Shown here: piece after piece, positions 1-8,708 of the stretch
Layout: every line of letters starts with the position of its first letter
Numbering within the stretch: position 1 is the first letter of the stretch
The notes under the pieces: model-generated
What the model saw: only the letters and a program-made list of their open reading frames with translations
Told to the model about the DNA's origin: nothing
Database searches by the model: none
Made by a program: the position numbers and the translations under genes
Assembly: GCA_035502095.1 (NCBI GenBank)
Contig: DATJUX010000043.1
Location: 310,001 to 374,000 of the forward strand
Length of the DNA: 64,000 nt
Reading direction: 5' to 3'
Source of the DNA: JAKANT01 sp035502095
Lineage (GTDB): Bacteria > Pseudomonadota > Gammaproteobacteria > Burkholderiales > Burkholderiaceae_F

Positions 1-203
1 AAGTCCACCAGCACCGGTAAATCGGATCGCGCGATCTGGCGCTCCAGCGAGGTGCCGCGCAGAGGATGCGGGTGGCCGGTGAAGAGCGGGTTGCCGCAGT
101 CGCCGCAGACGGCCTGCTCCGACCTGCCCGTTGCCACGCGGTTGACCGTGTCGCAATGCGGGCAGACCACGTGTGCATGTTCTGCCAGGGTGTTTGCGTC
201 CAT
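1..203 (-). CDS. trxC: Thioredoxin 2 (TrxC), N-terminal part only
   Basis: The 67 visible residues start at an ATG (201-203) and run off the left window edge. They hold two CxxC pairs (CPHC and CGDC), the zinc-binding head that separates thioredoxin 2 from thioredoxin 1. The stretch FTGHPHPL and the ending RSDLPVLVDF match the place where the thioredoxin fold begins; the redox WCGPC motif would follow outside the window. TrxC reduces cytoplasmic disulfides and is typically tied to oxidative stress. The gene is divergent from the Crp/Fnr regulator at 328, so the 124-base gap holds both promoters. The family call is firm; only completeness is unknown. Confidence 0.9.
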   Translation of the reverse strand, partial: MDANTLAEHAHVVCPHCDTVNRVATGRSEQAVCGDCGNPLFTGHPHPLRGTSLERQIARSDLPVLVD

Positions 204-214
204 ACAATCCTTCC

Positions 215-230
215 TGCGCATCGGTGCGCA
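215..230. promoter_or_regulatory. Symmetric TGCGCA-n4-TGCGCA site between trxC and the Crp/Fnr gene
   Basis: Two copies of the self-complementary hexamer TGCGCA are separated by 4 bases, giving a 16-base dyad. The spacing resembles Crp/Fnr-family operators, and the site is 12 bases upstream of the trxC start codon and about 100 bases upstream of the regulator gene. Such hexamers are frequent in GC-rich DNA, so this is a weak call. Confidence 0.25.
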
Positions 231-327
231 AGGCTGGTTGCCAGCTTCGCCCACCCGCTGTCACGCGTCTGCAACCTGGGTTGCGCAGCGGCCGACCACG
301 AGGCGCCATCGGCAGGAACCTTGATCC

Positions 328-1008
328 ATGACAACGACAAGCGATGAACTGCAGGCCACTCGCTCACTGCTGCTGGAGCGGTTCCCGGTCTTCGCCGACC
401 TGCCCGAGCGCCGCCTCACGGAGGTGCTCGCGCAGGCGCAACTGCGGCGGGTCCCGGCAGGCGGGACGATGTTCGAGGCGAACATGCCGTGCACCGGCTT
501 TCCGCTCGTGCTGGAAGGCAGCGTGCGGGTGACCAAGCTGTCGCCGACCGGGCGCGAGATCGTGCTCTACCGGGTCGCGCCGGGCGAGGGCTGCATCCTC
601 GCCGGCAGCTGCCTGCTCGGTCACAACGAGTATTCAGCGAGCGCGCTGGCGGAGGACGACGTCACCGTGCTGGTTGTTCCGCCGCCGCTGTTCCAGGAAC
701 TGATCCTCCATCACGAGTCGTTCCGGCGCTTCGTGTTCGACATGTACGGCGCCCGGCTGGCCGAGGTGATGGAACTGCTCGAGGAGGTCGCCTTCCGCCG
801 CCTCGATACCCGGCTCGCCCAGCTGCTGATCCAACGCGGGCCGGTCATCAATGCGACGCATCAGAAGCTCGCCGACGAGCTGGGAAGCGTGCGCGTCTTC
901 GTCAGCCGGCTGCTGCGCAACTTCGAGCAGCGCGGGTGGGTGAAGCTGGAGCGCGAGAAAGTGACGGTGGTCGACCTGAAGGGCCTGGCCGGACTCGCAA
1001 AGCAGTGA
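328..1008 (+). CDS. Crp/Fnr-family transcriptional regulator
   Basis: The 226-residue product has the usual length for the family. Residues about 15-125 form a cyclic-nucleotide-binding-like beta roll (GTMFEANMPC, LEGSVRVTKLSPTGREIVLYRV). Residues about 150-220 form the winged helix-turn-helix, with the recognition region THQKLADELGSVRVFVSRLL. There is no N-terminal Fnr-type cysteine cluster; the cysteines at about 56, 90 and 95 are inside the sensor domain, so a redox or ligand signal cannot be assigned. The ATG follows an AGGAACC ribosome-binding site. The gene is divergent from trxC, which it may control. Confidence 0.85.
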   Translation: MTTTSDELQATRSLLLERFPVFADLPERRLTEVLAQAQLRRVPAGGTMFEANMPCTGFPLVLEGSVRVTKLSPTGREIVLYRVAPGEGCILAGSCLLGHNEYSASALAEDDVTVLVVPPPLFQELILHHESFRRFVFDMYGARLAEVMELLEEVAFRRLDTRLAQLLIQRGPVINATHQKLADELGSVRVFVSRLLRNFEQRGWVKLEREKVTVVDLKGLAGLAKQ

Positions 1009-1036
1009 CCTGGGGCGGACGGAGCGCCCGGCGCGC

Positions 1037-1528
1037 TTACATCCGATCGCGCGCCGGCGCCGCCTCCGCAGGGGGCTCGGGCCACTCGACGAACAGGCGC
1101 GCGGCCTCAACCGGATCGCGGCTCGCGTGCAGGCGGGTGCGAAAGTGCCCGTCGGAGAACAAGCGCGTCGCCGCGGCGAGCAACTGAAGGTGCTCGTCGG
1201 CCGCGGGATAGGGCACCAGCAGGACCAGCACGTCGGAAACCGGCCTGCGGTCGGGAGCGCCGAACGGGATCGGCGTCTCGAGGCGCATATACGCCGCCCG
1301 TATCGGTCCCAGTCCCTCGATCCGCGCGTGGGGGATCGCGACCCCTTCGCCCACCGCCGTGGATGCCGCCTGTTCGCGCCGGAGCAGGCAGTGGGCGATC
1401 TGGTGCTGCGACAGACCATGCTCGCGCTGCATGTGCCGTCCGATCGCCTCGAACAGCGCGTGCTTGTCCCCGACCTGGATGTCGAGGCACACATCCTCCG
1501 GCAGCAGGTAACGCGCGATGATGTTCAA
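1037..1528 (-). CDS. PTS IIA component, PtsN (EIIA-Ntr)-like
   Basis: This 163-residue protein is a single PTS EIIA type-2 domain. The phosphorylatable histidine is His67 in VGEGVAIPHARI, the family signature. The reading frame stays open far upstream, but homology begins at a TTG codon (1526-1528), giving MNIIARYLLPEDV, which matches the usual PtsN start. EIIA-Ntr receives phosphate from NPr and regulates potassium, nitrogen and envelope processes instead of importing sugar. No rpoN, npr or hpf neighbour is visible, so this may be an extra PtsN paralogue. It is convergent with the regulator at 328. Confidence 0.75.
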   Translation of the reverse strand: MNIIARYLLPEDVCLDIQVGDKHALFEAIGRHMQREHGLSQHQIAHCLLRREQAASTAVGEGVAIPHARIEGLGPIRAAYMRLETPIPFGAPDRRPVSDVLVLLVPYPAADEHLQLLAAATRLFSDGHFRTRLHASRDPVEAARLFVEWPEPPAEAAPARDRM

Positions 1529-1681
1529 TTTCGACCCCGGGCGGTGGTTCGAACTTGCGTGGGTGTTCGGCGGCGCGGCCAGGATACGCCGGGCCTCGCG
1601 TTCACGGGGCGCACGTCGGGTGTTCCTTCGCCGTGCAAAATGCGGCCCGCCTTCCTTCCGTTTTTTGGAGATGTCCGCGCA

Positions 1682-2470
1682 ATGGCGACGCCGTCGCACA
1701 CCTTCAACGCCGTGGCCTTTGTCGAGAACCTGGTGCTCAAGGACCTGGCGCCGGCGTTTCCGCAGGCGCGGCGAACGCTGCACGAGATCTCGTATCCGAC
1801 CTCCGCGGGAGGGACGGTCTTCATCTACCCGTCTGGCGTGGTGGTCCTGCACGACGTACCGGCCGCCGAACGCGAGGCGCAACTCGCGCGTTTGCATGCT
1901 GCACGGCCCGGGCTGACGAGCGCGCTCGGCGTCGACGAGTCGCTTTCGGTGCACGAAGAACCCGGCGCGAAGACCGAGATCCGGGACGGCGTGCTGATCG
2001 TCGACCGGCTCGGCTTCGAGGGCGCCAGCGTGGTCGCGCAGACCATCGCCCAGAGCGCGGCGATGGATTACTACGAACGCATCGTCGACGAGATGTTCGT
2101 GCAGACGGATCGCCTGGCCGACCGTCTCGAGAAGCGCGGCAGGGCACCGCTCAGGACGAAGCCGCTGCACCGGTTCATCGGCGCTGCCATCGGCACGCGC
2201 AACGAGGTCCTGTCGATCCTGCACCTGCTCGACAAGCCCGACGCGGTCTGGGAGGATGCGACCGCCGACCGCATCTACCATGCGCTGCGCGCGGAGTTCG
2301 ACCTGTCGGACCGCTACCAGGCCCTGGAGCACAAGCTGCGCAGCGTGCAGGAAGCGCTGGAGCTCGTGCTCGACATGGCGCGCGACTACCGGCTGGTGCT
2401 GCTCGAGGTGACGATCGTGCTGCTCTTCCTCATCGAAATCGTGCTGGCGTTCGTACCGCACGGGAGGTGA
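1682..2470 (+). CDS. RMD1/DUF155-family protein with C-terminal membrane anchor
   Basis: The 262-residue product resembles the RMD1/DUF155 family known from yeast and many bacteria. The core reads as an alpha/beta domain (FIYPSGVVVLHDV; EIRDGVLIVDRLGFEGASVVAQTIAQSAAMDYYE), followed by a long charged helix and a single hydrophobic segment near the C terminus (LLEVTIVLLFLIEIVLAFV). That layout, a soluble domain tethered by a tail helix, is typical of the family. Molecular function is unknown in bacteria; eukaryotic members act in mitochondria and meiosis. The start at 1682 is preceded by GGAG at a rather long distance. It may form a loose plus-strand unit with the next gene. Confidence 0.7.
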   Translation: MATPSHTFNAVAFVENLVLKDLAPAFPQARRTLHEISYPTSAGGTVFIYPSGVVVLHDVPAAEREAQLARLHAARPGLTSALGVDESLSVHEEPGAKTEIRDGVLIVDRLGFEGASVVAQTIAQSAAMDYYERIVDEMFVQTDRLADRLEKRGRAPLRTKPLHRFIGAAIGTRNEVLSILHLLDKPDAVWEDATADRIYHALRAEFDLSDRYQALEHKLRSVQEALELVLDMARDYRLVLLEVTIVLLFLIEIVLAFVPHGR

Positions 2471-2500
2471 GGTGAAGCGGGTATCTCGCGGCGAATGCTC

Positions 2501-2524
2501 CCTCCCCCGCCGGGCGGGGCAGGG
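2501..2524. repeat. GC-rich inverted repeat between 1682 and 2578 genes
   Basis: CCCCGCC and GGCGGGG face each other around one central base, flanked by CCTC and CAGGGG. A similar C-rich/G-rich hairpin lies at 23353. No T tract follows, so it is more likely a dispersed palindrome than a classical terminator. Confidence 0.3.
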
Positions 2525-2577
2525 GATGTTCGCGCAGAATTTCCGCTTCAAGCACTGAGATCCAGCGCGCCGGCGCC

Positions 2578-3516
2578 GTGGCACCGTTGAAGTCGATCGC
2601 CTTCGCGAGCCCGAACCCGGGAGCACGGCTCATCGTGCTTGGCGCGGTGCACGGGAACGAAGTCTGCGGGACGCACGCGATCCGGCGCGTGGTCGACGCG
2701 ATCGATCGCGGCGAGTTCGAACTCGTGGCTGGTCGCGTGACGTTCGTGCCTGTCACGAATCCGCTCGCCTACGCCAACCAGCGCCGTAACGGCGATCGCA
2801 ACCTGAATCGACGCCTCGCGCCGAGCAGCGCCCCGCGCGAGTTCGAGGATCACATCGCCAACTGGCTTTGTCCGTTGCTGGCCCAGCACGAGGTGCTGCT
2901 CGACCTGCACTCGTTCCAGGCGCCCGGATCGGCGTTCGTGATGCTCGGCCCGACCGACAACAACGGGCCGATCGAACCGTTCTCCCATGCGGCCCAGGAA
3001 GAGGCGCTCGCATTGCGCCTGGGCGTCGGGCGTGCGCTCGATGGGTGGCTGAGCTGCTACGCGGCCGGCGCGGCGCGGCGCGAGGGCGTGACCGAAGCAA
3101 CATCCGCCGCGCAAGGCATCGGCACCACCGAGTACATGCGCTCCGTGGGCGGTTGGGCTTTGACGCTCGAATGCGGCCAGCACGACGATCCCGGCGCGCC
3201 CGAGGTCGCCTATCGGGCCATCCTCAACACGCTTGCGCATCTGCACCTGGTCGATCGCGGCGAGCCGGCCGAAGCGACGGCGATGGAAGGTCTTCGGCTT
3301 TGCGAGGTGATCGACAAGCAGCACGCCGGCGACACCTTCGCACGCGCCTGGAAGAGCTTCGATCCCGTGCACGCCGGAGAACTGATCGGCACCCGGCACG
3401 ATGGAATGCCCGTTGCCGCGCCGTTCGACGGCCGCATCGTATTTCCGAAGGCCGACGGCGAGGCCGGGCAGGAATGGTTTTACCTGGCCACGCCGAGTCC
3501 GCGACTGGCGCGCTGA
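2578..3516 (+). CDS. Succinylglutamate desuccinylase/aspartoacylase-family zinc hydrolase
   Basis: The 312-residue product belongs to the AstE/AspA branch of M14-type zinc carboxypeptidases, which hydrolyse N-acyl amino acids. Zinc ligands are visible in HGNEVCG (residues 24-30) and in VLLDLHSF; the substrate-arginine motif is RNGDRNLNRR. The C-terminal third is a barrel-like domain (GTRHDGMPVAAPFDGRIVFP) usual in the family. The start is a GTG (2578-2580) directly ahead of MAPLKSIAF. No other arginine-degradation gene (astA, astB, astD) lies nearby, so the real substrate is uncertain; treat the AstE name as family level only. Confidence 0.8.
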   Translation: MAPLKSIAFASPNPGARLIVLGAVHGNEVCGTHAIRRVVDAIDRGEFELVAGRVTFVPVTNPLAYANQRRNGDRNLNRRLAPSSAPREFEDHIANWLCPLLAQHEVLLDLHSFQAPGSAFVMLGPTDNNGPIEPFSHAAQEEALALRLGVGRALDGWLSCYAAGAARREGVTEATSAAQGIGTTEYMRSVGGWALTLECGQHDDPGAPEVAYRAILNTLAHLHLVDRGEPAEATAMEGLRLCEVIDKQHAGDTFARAWKSFDPVHAGELIGTRHDGMPVAAPFDGRIVFPKADGEAGQEWFYLATPSPRLAR

Positions 3517-3541
3517 ACCACCGGCTGATCCGCGGGCGCGA

Positions 3542-4072
3542 TCAACCCTGCGGATGTGCTCGTCGCTGCGAAGCCGAAACGGCCGTGACGATGCCGGCCA
3601 GGATCCGCTCCGGTGTCGGCGGACAGCCCGGTACCGCGACGTCGACCGGAATCACGTTGCCGACCCGCCCGGCACTCGCGTAGTTCTCGCCGAAGACGCC
3701 GCCGGTGCACCCGCAATCGCCGATCGCCACGACGAGCTTCGGATCCGGCGTGGCCTCGTAGGTCCGCACCAGCGCCAGTTCCATGTTGCGTGCGACCGGG
3801 CCGGTGACGAGAAGGAGGTCGGCATGGCGCGGGCTCGCCACGAACCTGATCCCCAACCCCTCGATGTTGTAGACGGGATTGTTGAGGGCGTGAATCTCGA
3901 GCTCGCAACCGTTGCAGGAGCCGGCGTCGACCTGCCGGATCGCAAGCGCGCGCCCCATGATGGCGAGGATCTGCCCCTGCAGCGCCGCGCGCACGCGCAG
4001 CGTCTCGTCGGCGCCCGGCGCGGGTTCGGTTGCGATGCCCACGCGGGCGATCTGATGCAGGGTCTTCCACAT
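3542..4072 (-). CDS. hyfI: Hydrogenase-4-type small subunit (HyfI/NuoB-like), N2 iron-sulfur protein
   Basis: This 176-residue protein is homologous to NuoB of complex I and to the small subunit of group 4 hydrogenases. All four ligands of the proximal [4Fe-4S] cluster are present: Cys53 and Cys56 in SCNGCELEI, Cys120 in GDCGCTGG and Cys150 in VPGCPPTP. It should sit on the cytoplasmic side of the membrane complex, docked to the HyfG-like subunit, and carry electrons. It is the last gene of the hyfBCEFGI operon, starting 3 bases after the hyfG stop. Electron transfer through this subunit looks intact even though the partner has lost its Ni site. Confidence 0.88.
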   Translation of the reverse strand: MWKTLHQIARVGIATEPAPGADETLRVRAALQGQILAIMGRALAIRQVDAGSCNGCELEIHALNNPVYNIEGLGIRFVASPRHADLLLVTGPVARNMELALVRTYEATPDPKLVVAIGDCGCTGGVFGENYASAGRVGNVIPVDVAVPGCPPTPERILAGIVTAVSASQRRAHPQG

Positions 4073-4075
4073 CGC

Positions 4076-5608
4076 CTAGAGATCGTGCCCGCTGTAGGAC
4101 AGGTTGAACGACTTATTGATGAGCGGAAAGTCGGGCACGATGTTGCCGATGATGGCGTGCTCGAGCACCGGCCAGTTCTGCCACGACGGGTCGTGCGGGT
4201 GACAGCGGCGGATCGTGCCGTCGGCGCCCGCGGTGAGGGCCACCATCACCGGGCCGCGCCAACCCTCGACGAGACCGACACCGAACACCGGAGCGGGGGC
4301 AAGGTCGAGATCGGCGACGCACGCGCCGGCCGGTAGCCGGGCCACGATTGCTTCCACGAGCCTGATCGATTCCGCCAGCTCGTCGAAGCGCACCGCGACG
4401 CGCGCGGCCACGTCGCCCTCGCTGCGCAACGCCTTCCTGGTGGCCAGCTCGCCGTAGGGTGCGCAGGGCAGGTCGACACGCAGGTCGAAATCCTGTCCGC
4501 TGGCGCGCCCCGCGAGACCGATGAGGCCGAGTTGTCGCGCGAGTTCGGGCGCGACGGCGCCGGCGCCGACGAACCGGTCGCGCACGCCGGCGTGCTCATC
4601 GTAGATCGAGCGGATCTTGTCAGCGGTGCTGCCGACCAGGTGCGCGCATTCGACCAGTACGCGCAGCGCTTCCGCCGATGGATCGCGGTTCACGCCCCCC
4701 GGCACCACGTAGTCGAGCAGGTAGCGTTGCCCGAGTGCGGCGTGTTGCGCCCGCAGCCACGTCTCCTTGAGGCGGGAGAACTGCGCGAGACCGAAGGCGA
4801 ATCCCGCGTCGTTGCCGAGCGCGCCCAGGTCGCCAAGGTGATTGGCGATGCGCTCGCCTTCGAGCGCAAGCGCCCGCAGCCAGAGCGCACGCGCGGGCAC
4901 GCCGGTTCCGGTGATTCCTTCGAGCGCCTGGCAGTACGCCCACGCATACGCAACGGCCGAGTCCCCCGAGACGCGCGCTGCGAGGCGATGGCCTTCGGCG
5001 AGCTTCATCGCGGCGAAGCGCTGTTCGATGCCCTTGTGCACGTAACCAAGCCGCTCTTCCAGTTTCAGCACCTTTTCGCCGACGACCGAAAAGCGGAAGT
5101 GCCCCGGCTCGATGATGCCCGCGTGCACCGGACCTACCGGGATTTCGTGCACGCCGTCGCCGCTCACGCGCACGAAGGGATATTCGTCGGCGACGCGTTG
5201 CGGTTCCGTGCGGCTCGCAGGTGGATTCGCGAGCGGAATGTAGTCGGACGACCAGGCTGCGTGGCGCAGCCATGGGCGGGTGTCGGCGTCGCGCGCATGC
5301 ACGCCGGTCACATCCGCCGCGGCGCGCTGCATCCGCGATGCCGCCGGGTAGATGTCGGAGAGACCGGGGTAGGTCGCTTCACTGGGCGCCAGATCGAGCG
5401 TGCAGACGAGAGCGGCCGTGTCGTCGAGAAACGCCGCATGCATCGTAGGCGACGGTCGCGCGTCCGCCCACAGCGCGAGCAATCGACCGCCGCCCGCCGC
5501 CAGATCGAGCGCGACGCGACGCCACGAATCGGGCGCGACGCGCAGATGACGGACACCGGGGCTTCCCGGGAGCGGCGTCGCCTGATCGATCCAGGTCCGG
5601 TGGGGCAT
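4076..5608 (-). CDS. hyfG: Hydrogenase-4-type large subunit (HyfG-like) lacking the Ni-Fe cysteine ligands
   Basis: The 510 residues contain a NuoC-like N-terminal part (about 1-150) and a NuoD/HycE-like large subunit (about 155-510), with family stretches such as GHFRFSVVGEKV, RLGYVHKGIEQRF and GNIVPDFPLINKS. At the first Ni-binding motif, where hydrogenases read R-V-C-G-x-C, this protein reads R-V-S-G-D-S (residues 212-217). At the C terminus, where hydrogenases have a second CxxC, it reads NLSYSGHDL. All four Ni ligands are therefore absent, and there is no tail for proteolytic maturation. This fits the Ehr (energy-converting hydrogenase-related) group and argues against hydrogen turnover. 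It lies 3 bases before hyfI. Confidence 0.88.
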   Translation of the reverse strand: MPHRTWIDQATPLPGSPGVRHLRVAPDSWRRVALDLAAGGGRLLALWADARPSPTMHAAFLDDTAALVCTLDLAPSEATYPGLSDIYPAASRMQRAAADVTGVHARDADTRPWLRHAAWSSDYIPLANPPASRTEPQRVADEYPFVRVSGDGVHEIPVGPVHAGIIEPGHFRFSVVGEKVLKLEERLGYVHKGIEQRFAAMKLAEGHRLAARVSGDSAVAYAWAYCQALEGITGTGVPARALWLRALALEGERIANHLGDLGALGNDAGFAFGLAQFSRLKETWLRAQHAALGQRYLLDYVVPGGVNRDPSAEALRVLVECAHLVGSTADKIRSIYDEHAGVRDRFVGAGAVAPELARQLGLIGLAGRASGQDFDLRVDLPCAPYGELATRKALRSEGDVAARVAVRFDELAESIRLVEAIVARLPAGACVADLDLAPAPVFGVGLVEGWRGPVMVALTAGADGTIRRCHPHDPSWQNWPVLEHAIIGNIVPDFPLINKSFNLSYSGHDL

Positions 5609-5623
5609 CGTCGGTGCGCTGTC

Positions 5624-7081
5624 TCAGAGGCCCGCGATCAGGTCGGCCGCACGACGGTACCAGTCCGCAAGGTACGGCGGGATGAACAGCCCGAGCAGCA
5701 GCACGAGGGCCAGGTGCGCGAACACCGGGAGCAGCGCCGGCGGATGCGGAAGTCGGCGGGCGGCCGTCTCGCCGAACACCATCGGCTGCACGCGGCCGAA
5801 GATCGCGGCGAACGCCACGCCGAGGGCAACCAGCAGGATCGGCGTCGCCCACGGCTGCTCGCGCATCGCGGTCGTAAGAACGAGGAACTCGCTTGCGAAC
5901 ACGCCGAACGGCGGCAGGCCGAGGATCGCGAGCGAGCCGAGCATCAGGCCCCAGCCGACCGTGGGGCTCAGCGTGATCAGGCCGCGGATCTCGTCCATCA
6001 CCTGCGAACCGGCCTTCTGCGCGGCGTGGCCGACGGCGAAGAAGATCGCCGACTTCGTGAGCGAGTGCACGGTCATGTGCAGCAGGGCCGCGAAGTTCGC
6101 TACCGGCCCGCCCATGCCGAACGCGAAGGTGATGATGCCCATGTGTTCGATCGACGAGTAAGCGAAGAGCCGCTTGACATCGCGCTGGCGCCAGAGGAAC
6201 AGTGCCGCCAGTACCACCGACAGCAGGCCGAAGCCCATCAGCATCTGCGACGGCAGCTGCGACTGCAGCGAACCTTCGACCAGCACCTTGCAGCGCACGA
6301 CCGCGTAGATCGCGACGTTCAACAGCAGCCCCGAGAGCACGGCCGAGATCGGCGTCGGACCTTCGGCATGGGCATCCGGAAGCCAGTTGTGCAGCGGCGC
6401 GAGTCCGGCCTTGGTGCCATAGCCGATGAGGAGGAACACGAACGCGAGGCCGAGCACGGCAGGCTCCAGTTGCGCCTTGACCCCGTTCAGGTGTGTCCAC
6501 AGCAGCGCCGTCATGCCCTCGGCGCCGAGCACCTTCTCCGCCGCGAAGTACAGCAGCACGGTGCCGAACAAGGCCTGTGCGATGCCGACGCTGCACAGGA
6601 TGAAGTACTTCCAGCCCGCCTCCAGGCTGGCCGGCGTGCGATACAGGGTCACCAGCAGCACGGTCGACAGCGTCGCCGCTTCCATCGCCACCCACATGAT
6701 CCCCATGTTGTTGCTGGTCAGCGCGACCAGCATCGCGACGATGAAGAGCTGGTACATGCTGTGATACAGGCGCAGCTGGCGCGGCCGGACCCGTCCGTGC
6801 TGGCGCTCGATCCGCATGTAGGGGCGCGAAAAAAGCGACGTCGTGAGCGCCACGAAGGCGGTGAGCGTCACCAGGAAGACATTGAACGGGTCGATGAAGA
6901 ACTGCTCGCGGGCGGCGCTCAGGTTGCCCTCGTCGATGACCCGGTTCGTGAGCGCGCATGCCGCGAGGAAGGTCGCCAGGCTGAACAGCACGTTGGCTTC
7001 CGGCGCCCAGCGCCGCGCGCCGAACAGCCATAGAAACACCGCGCCGCCGAGCGGGATCGCGAGCAGGCCCAGGAGTTCCAC
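5624..7081 (-). CDS. hyfF: Antiporter-like membrane subunit HyfF (NuoN/MrpD family)
   Basis: This 485-residue, very hydrophobic protein has about 14 predicted membrane helices and belongs to the antiporter-like family of complex I. Family landmarks include MWVAMEAATLSTVLLV (conserved helix-5 Glu), the Lys in GWKYFILCSVG, GYGTKAGLAPLHNWLPDAH, and SSIEHMGIITFAFG. The retained glutamate, lysine and histidine residues suggest a working ion-translocation path. It sits between hyfE (1-base gap) and hyfG (15-base gap). HyfF subunits also act in hydrogenase-4 and Mrp-like systems, so the name is by position and family. Confidence 0.87.
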   Translation of the reverse strand: MELLGLLAIPLGGAVFLWLFGARRWAPEANVLFSLATFLAACALTNRVIDEGNLSAAREQFFIDPFNVFLVTLTAFVALTTSLFSRPYMRIERQHGRVRPRQLRLYHSMYQLFIVAMLVALTSNNMGIMWVAMEAATLSTVLLVTLYRTPASLEAGWKYFILCSVGIAQALFGTVLLYFAAEKVLGAEGMTALLWTHLNGVKAQLEPAVLGLAFVFLLIGYGTKAGLAPLHNWLPDAHAEGPTPISAVLSGLLLNVAIYAVVRCKVLVEGSLQSQLPSQMLMGFGLLSVVLAALFLWRQRDVKRLFAYSSIEHMGIITFAFGMGGPVANFAALLHMTVHSLTKSAIFFAVGHAAQKAGSQVMDEIRGLITLSPTVGWGLMLGSLAILGLPPFGVFASEFLVLTTAMREQPWATPILLVALGVAFAAIFGRVQPMVFGETAARRLPHPPALLPVFAHLALVLLLGLFIPPYLADWYRRAADLIAGL

Positions 7082-7082
7082 G

Positions 7083-7751
7083 CTACGTGTCCTCGCGCAG
7101 CGATTCGAGGTGATGCAGGTCGAGGCTGTCGAACTGCTCGCGGATCTGGAAGAAGAACACGCCGAGCACCAGCATCGCGACCAGCACGTCGAGGGCGACG
7201 CCGAGCTCGACGATCATCGGCATGCCGTAGGTGGCGCTCATCGCGCCGAAGAACAGGCCGTTTTCCATCGAGAGGAAGCCGATCACCTGGGACATCGCCT
7301 TGCGCCGCGTGATCATGGTGAGGAACGACAGCAGCACGACCGCGACCGCGATCCCGATGCCGTTGCGCGTGGCCGTGCTGGCGAGCGCGGCGATGGGCTG
7401 CGCGAGGCCGAACGAGAAGATCACGATCAGCAGGCCGAGCAGCATGGTGCTGGGAATGTTGATCAGTGGTTCGCTGTCCCAGTAGACGCCGAGGCGCCTG
7501 ATGAGCCGGTGCAGCAGCCATGGGAGGAACGCCACCTTGAGCGCGAGCGTCAGCACGGCCGAGAAATAGAGATGGCGTTCCCCCGTGCGCCACGCGAGCA
7601 GCAGCGTGGCGGCGCAGAGCAACGTACCCTGCAGCGCGAGCAGATCGACCAGCCCGACCACGCGGCGCTGCGCGAGCATGGCGAACGCTAGCAACAGGAA
7701 CAGCGCCGCCAGCGTGTTCAAGAGCTGGAGGTCGAGCGAGAGCGTGCTCAT
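7083..7751 (-). CDS. hyfE: Membrane subunit HyfE
   Basis: The 222-residue product is a multi-helix membrane protein with about six to seven hydrophobic segments. Its sequence (RLGVYWDSEPLINIPSTMLL; TRRKAMSQVIGFLSMENGLF; MPMIVELGVALDVLVAMLVL) matches the HyfE family, which resembles NuoK-type subunits fused to extra helices. The glutamates in SMENG and VELG sit inside membrane segments, as expected for ion-path residues. It begins 3 bases after hyfC ends and stops 1 base before hyfF, so translation is almost certainly coupled. Confidence 0.85.
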   Translation of the reverse strand: MSTLSLDLQLLNTLAALFLLLAFAMLAQRRVVGLVDLLALQGTLLCAATLLLAWRTGERHLYFSAVLTLALKVAFLPWLLHRLIRRLGVYWDSEPLINIPSTMLLGLLIVIFSFGLAQPIAALASTATRNGIGIAVAVVLLSFLTMITRRKAMSQVIGFLSMENGLFFGAMSATYGMPMIVELGVALDVLVAMLVLGVFFFQIREQFDSLDLHHLESLREDT

Positions 7752-7754
7752 TCT

Positions 7755-8708
7755 TCAGGCTCCCAGCAGCAGATGAACCAGCAGCCCGAGCACCGCCAGC
7801 ATGAACGCCGCGGCGAGGAACTCCGGGGCGCGAAACACGCGCAGCTTGGCCGACACGGTTTCGATCACCGCGAGACCGGCGCCGGCGACCGCGAGCTTGA
7901 CCGCGAGCAGGGGCAGCGCGGTGAGCAGCGCGACCGGATCGGGCGCCGCTCCGGTCGCCAGGCCCCACGGGACGAAGAGCGCGAAGCCGATGCACGCGTA
8001 GTTGAAGAGCTTGAGCGCGGAGGCCCACTCCATCAGCGCGAGGTGCCGCGCCGAGTACTCGAGCAGCATCGCTTCGTGGATCATGGTGAGCTCGAGGTGG
8101 GTCGCGGGGTTGTCGACCGGGATGCGCGCGTTCTCGGCCAGCAGCACCAGCAGGAACGCGACCGCCGTGAATGCCAGGCTCGGATACAGGCCGCGCGGCT
8201 GCGTCGCCAGGCTGTCGGTGATCGCGGGCAGCGCGGTGCTCGACGAGATAAGCGCGGCCACGAAGATCACCATCAGGAGCGCGGGCTCGGCGAGGAAGCC
8301 CACCATCATTTCGCGGCGCGCGCCAAGCGAGCCGAAGGCGGTGCCGACGTCCATCGCCGCCAGCGCCATGAAGACGCGTGCGGTCGCCAGCAGGCCGACC
8401 AGGGCGATCGCATCGGCCGCGCCCGAGAACGGCAGCCCGGTGCCCATCGACGGAATGATCGCGGTCATGCACACCATGGCGCCGAACACCACATAGGGGG
8501 CGAAGCGGAACAGCGGCGAGGCGTGCTCCGCGAGCACCGCGTCCTTGTGGAACAGCTTGCGGATCGTGCGATAGGGCTGCAGCAGGCTCGGCGCGGATTT
8601 GTTCTGCAGCCAGGCGCGGCACTGCGTGACCCAGCCGACGAAAAGCGGCGCCGCCGCGAGCGCAGCGAGCACCTCGAGGAACTGGGTGAGCCAGGCGGTG
8701 GCGCTCAC
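7755..8708 (-). CDS. hyfC: Membrane subunit HyfC (NuoH-like)
   Basis: The protein is 317 residues with about eight membrane helices and is homologous to NuoH/HycD, the subunit that joins the soluble arm to the membrane arm. Signature regions are QPYRTIRKLFHKDAV, ENARIPVDNPATHLELTMIHE and LEYSARHLALMEWAS. The start is a GTG at 8706-8708 whose bases overlap the TGA of hyfB (GTGA arrangement), and MSATAWLTQFLEV is the natural N terminus. The frame stays open much further upstream, but that part is only a shadow of hyfB. Confidence 0.87.
   Translation of the reverse strand: MSATAWLTQFLEVLAALAAAPLFVGWVTQCRAWLQNKSAPSLLQPYRTIRKLFHKDAVLAEHASPLFRFAPYVVFGAMVCMTAIIPSMGTGLPFSGAADAIALVGLLATARVFMALAAMDVGTAFGSLGARREMMVGFLAEPALLMVIFVAALISSSTALPAITDSLATQPRGLYPSLAFTAVAFLLVLLAENARIPVDNPATHLELTMIHEAMLLEYSARHLALMEWASALKLFNYACIGFALFVPWGLATGAAPDPVALLTALPLLAVKLAVAGAGLAVIETVSAKLRVFRAPEFLAAAFMLAVLGLLVHLLLGA

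Noticed and set aside
1529..2626. Long N-terminal extension of the PtsN-like protein
   Set aside because: The frame is open but antisense to the DUF155 gene, and family similarity begins exactly at the TTG at 1526-1528.
4076..5608. Calling the hyf operon a hydrogen-evolving hydrogenase-4 or formate hydrogenlyase
   Set aside because: The large subunit lacks all Ni-binding cysteines, and no formate dehydrogenase or HyfH gene is present.
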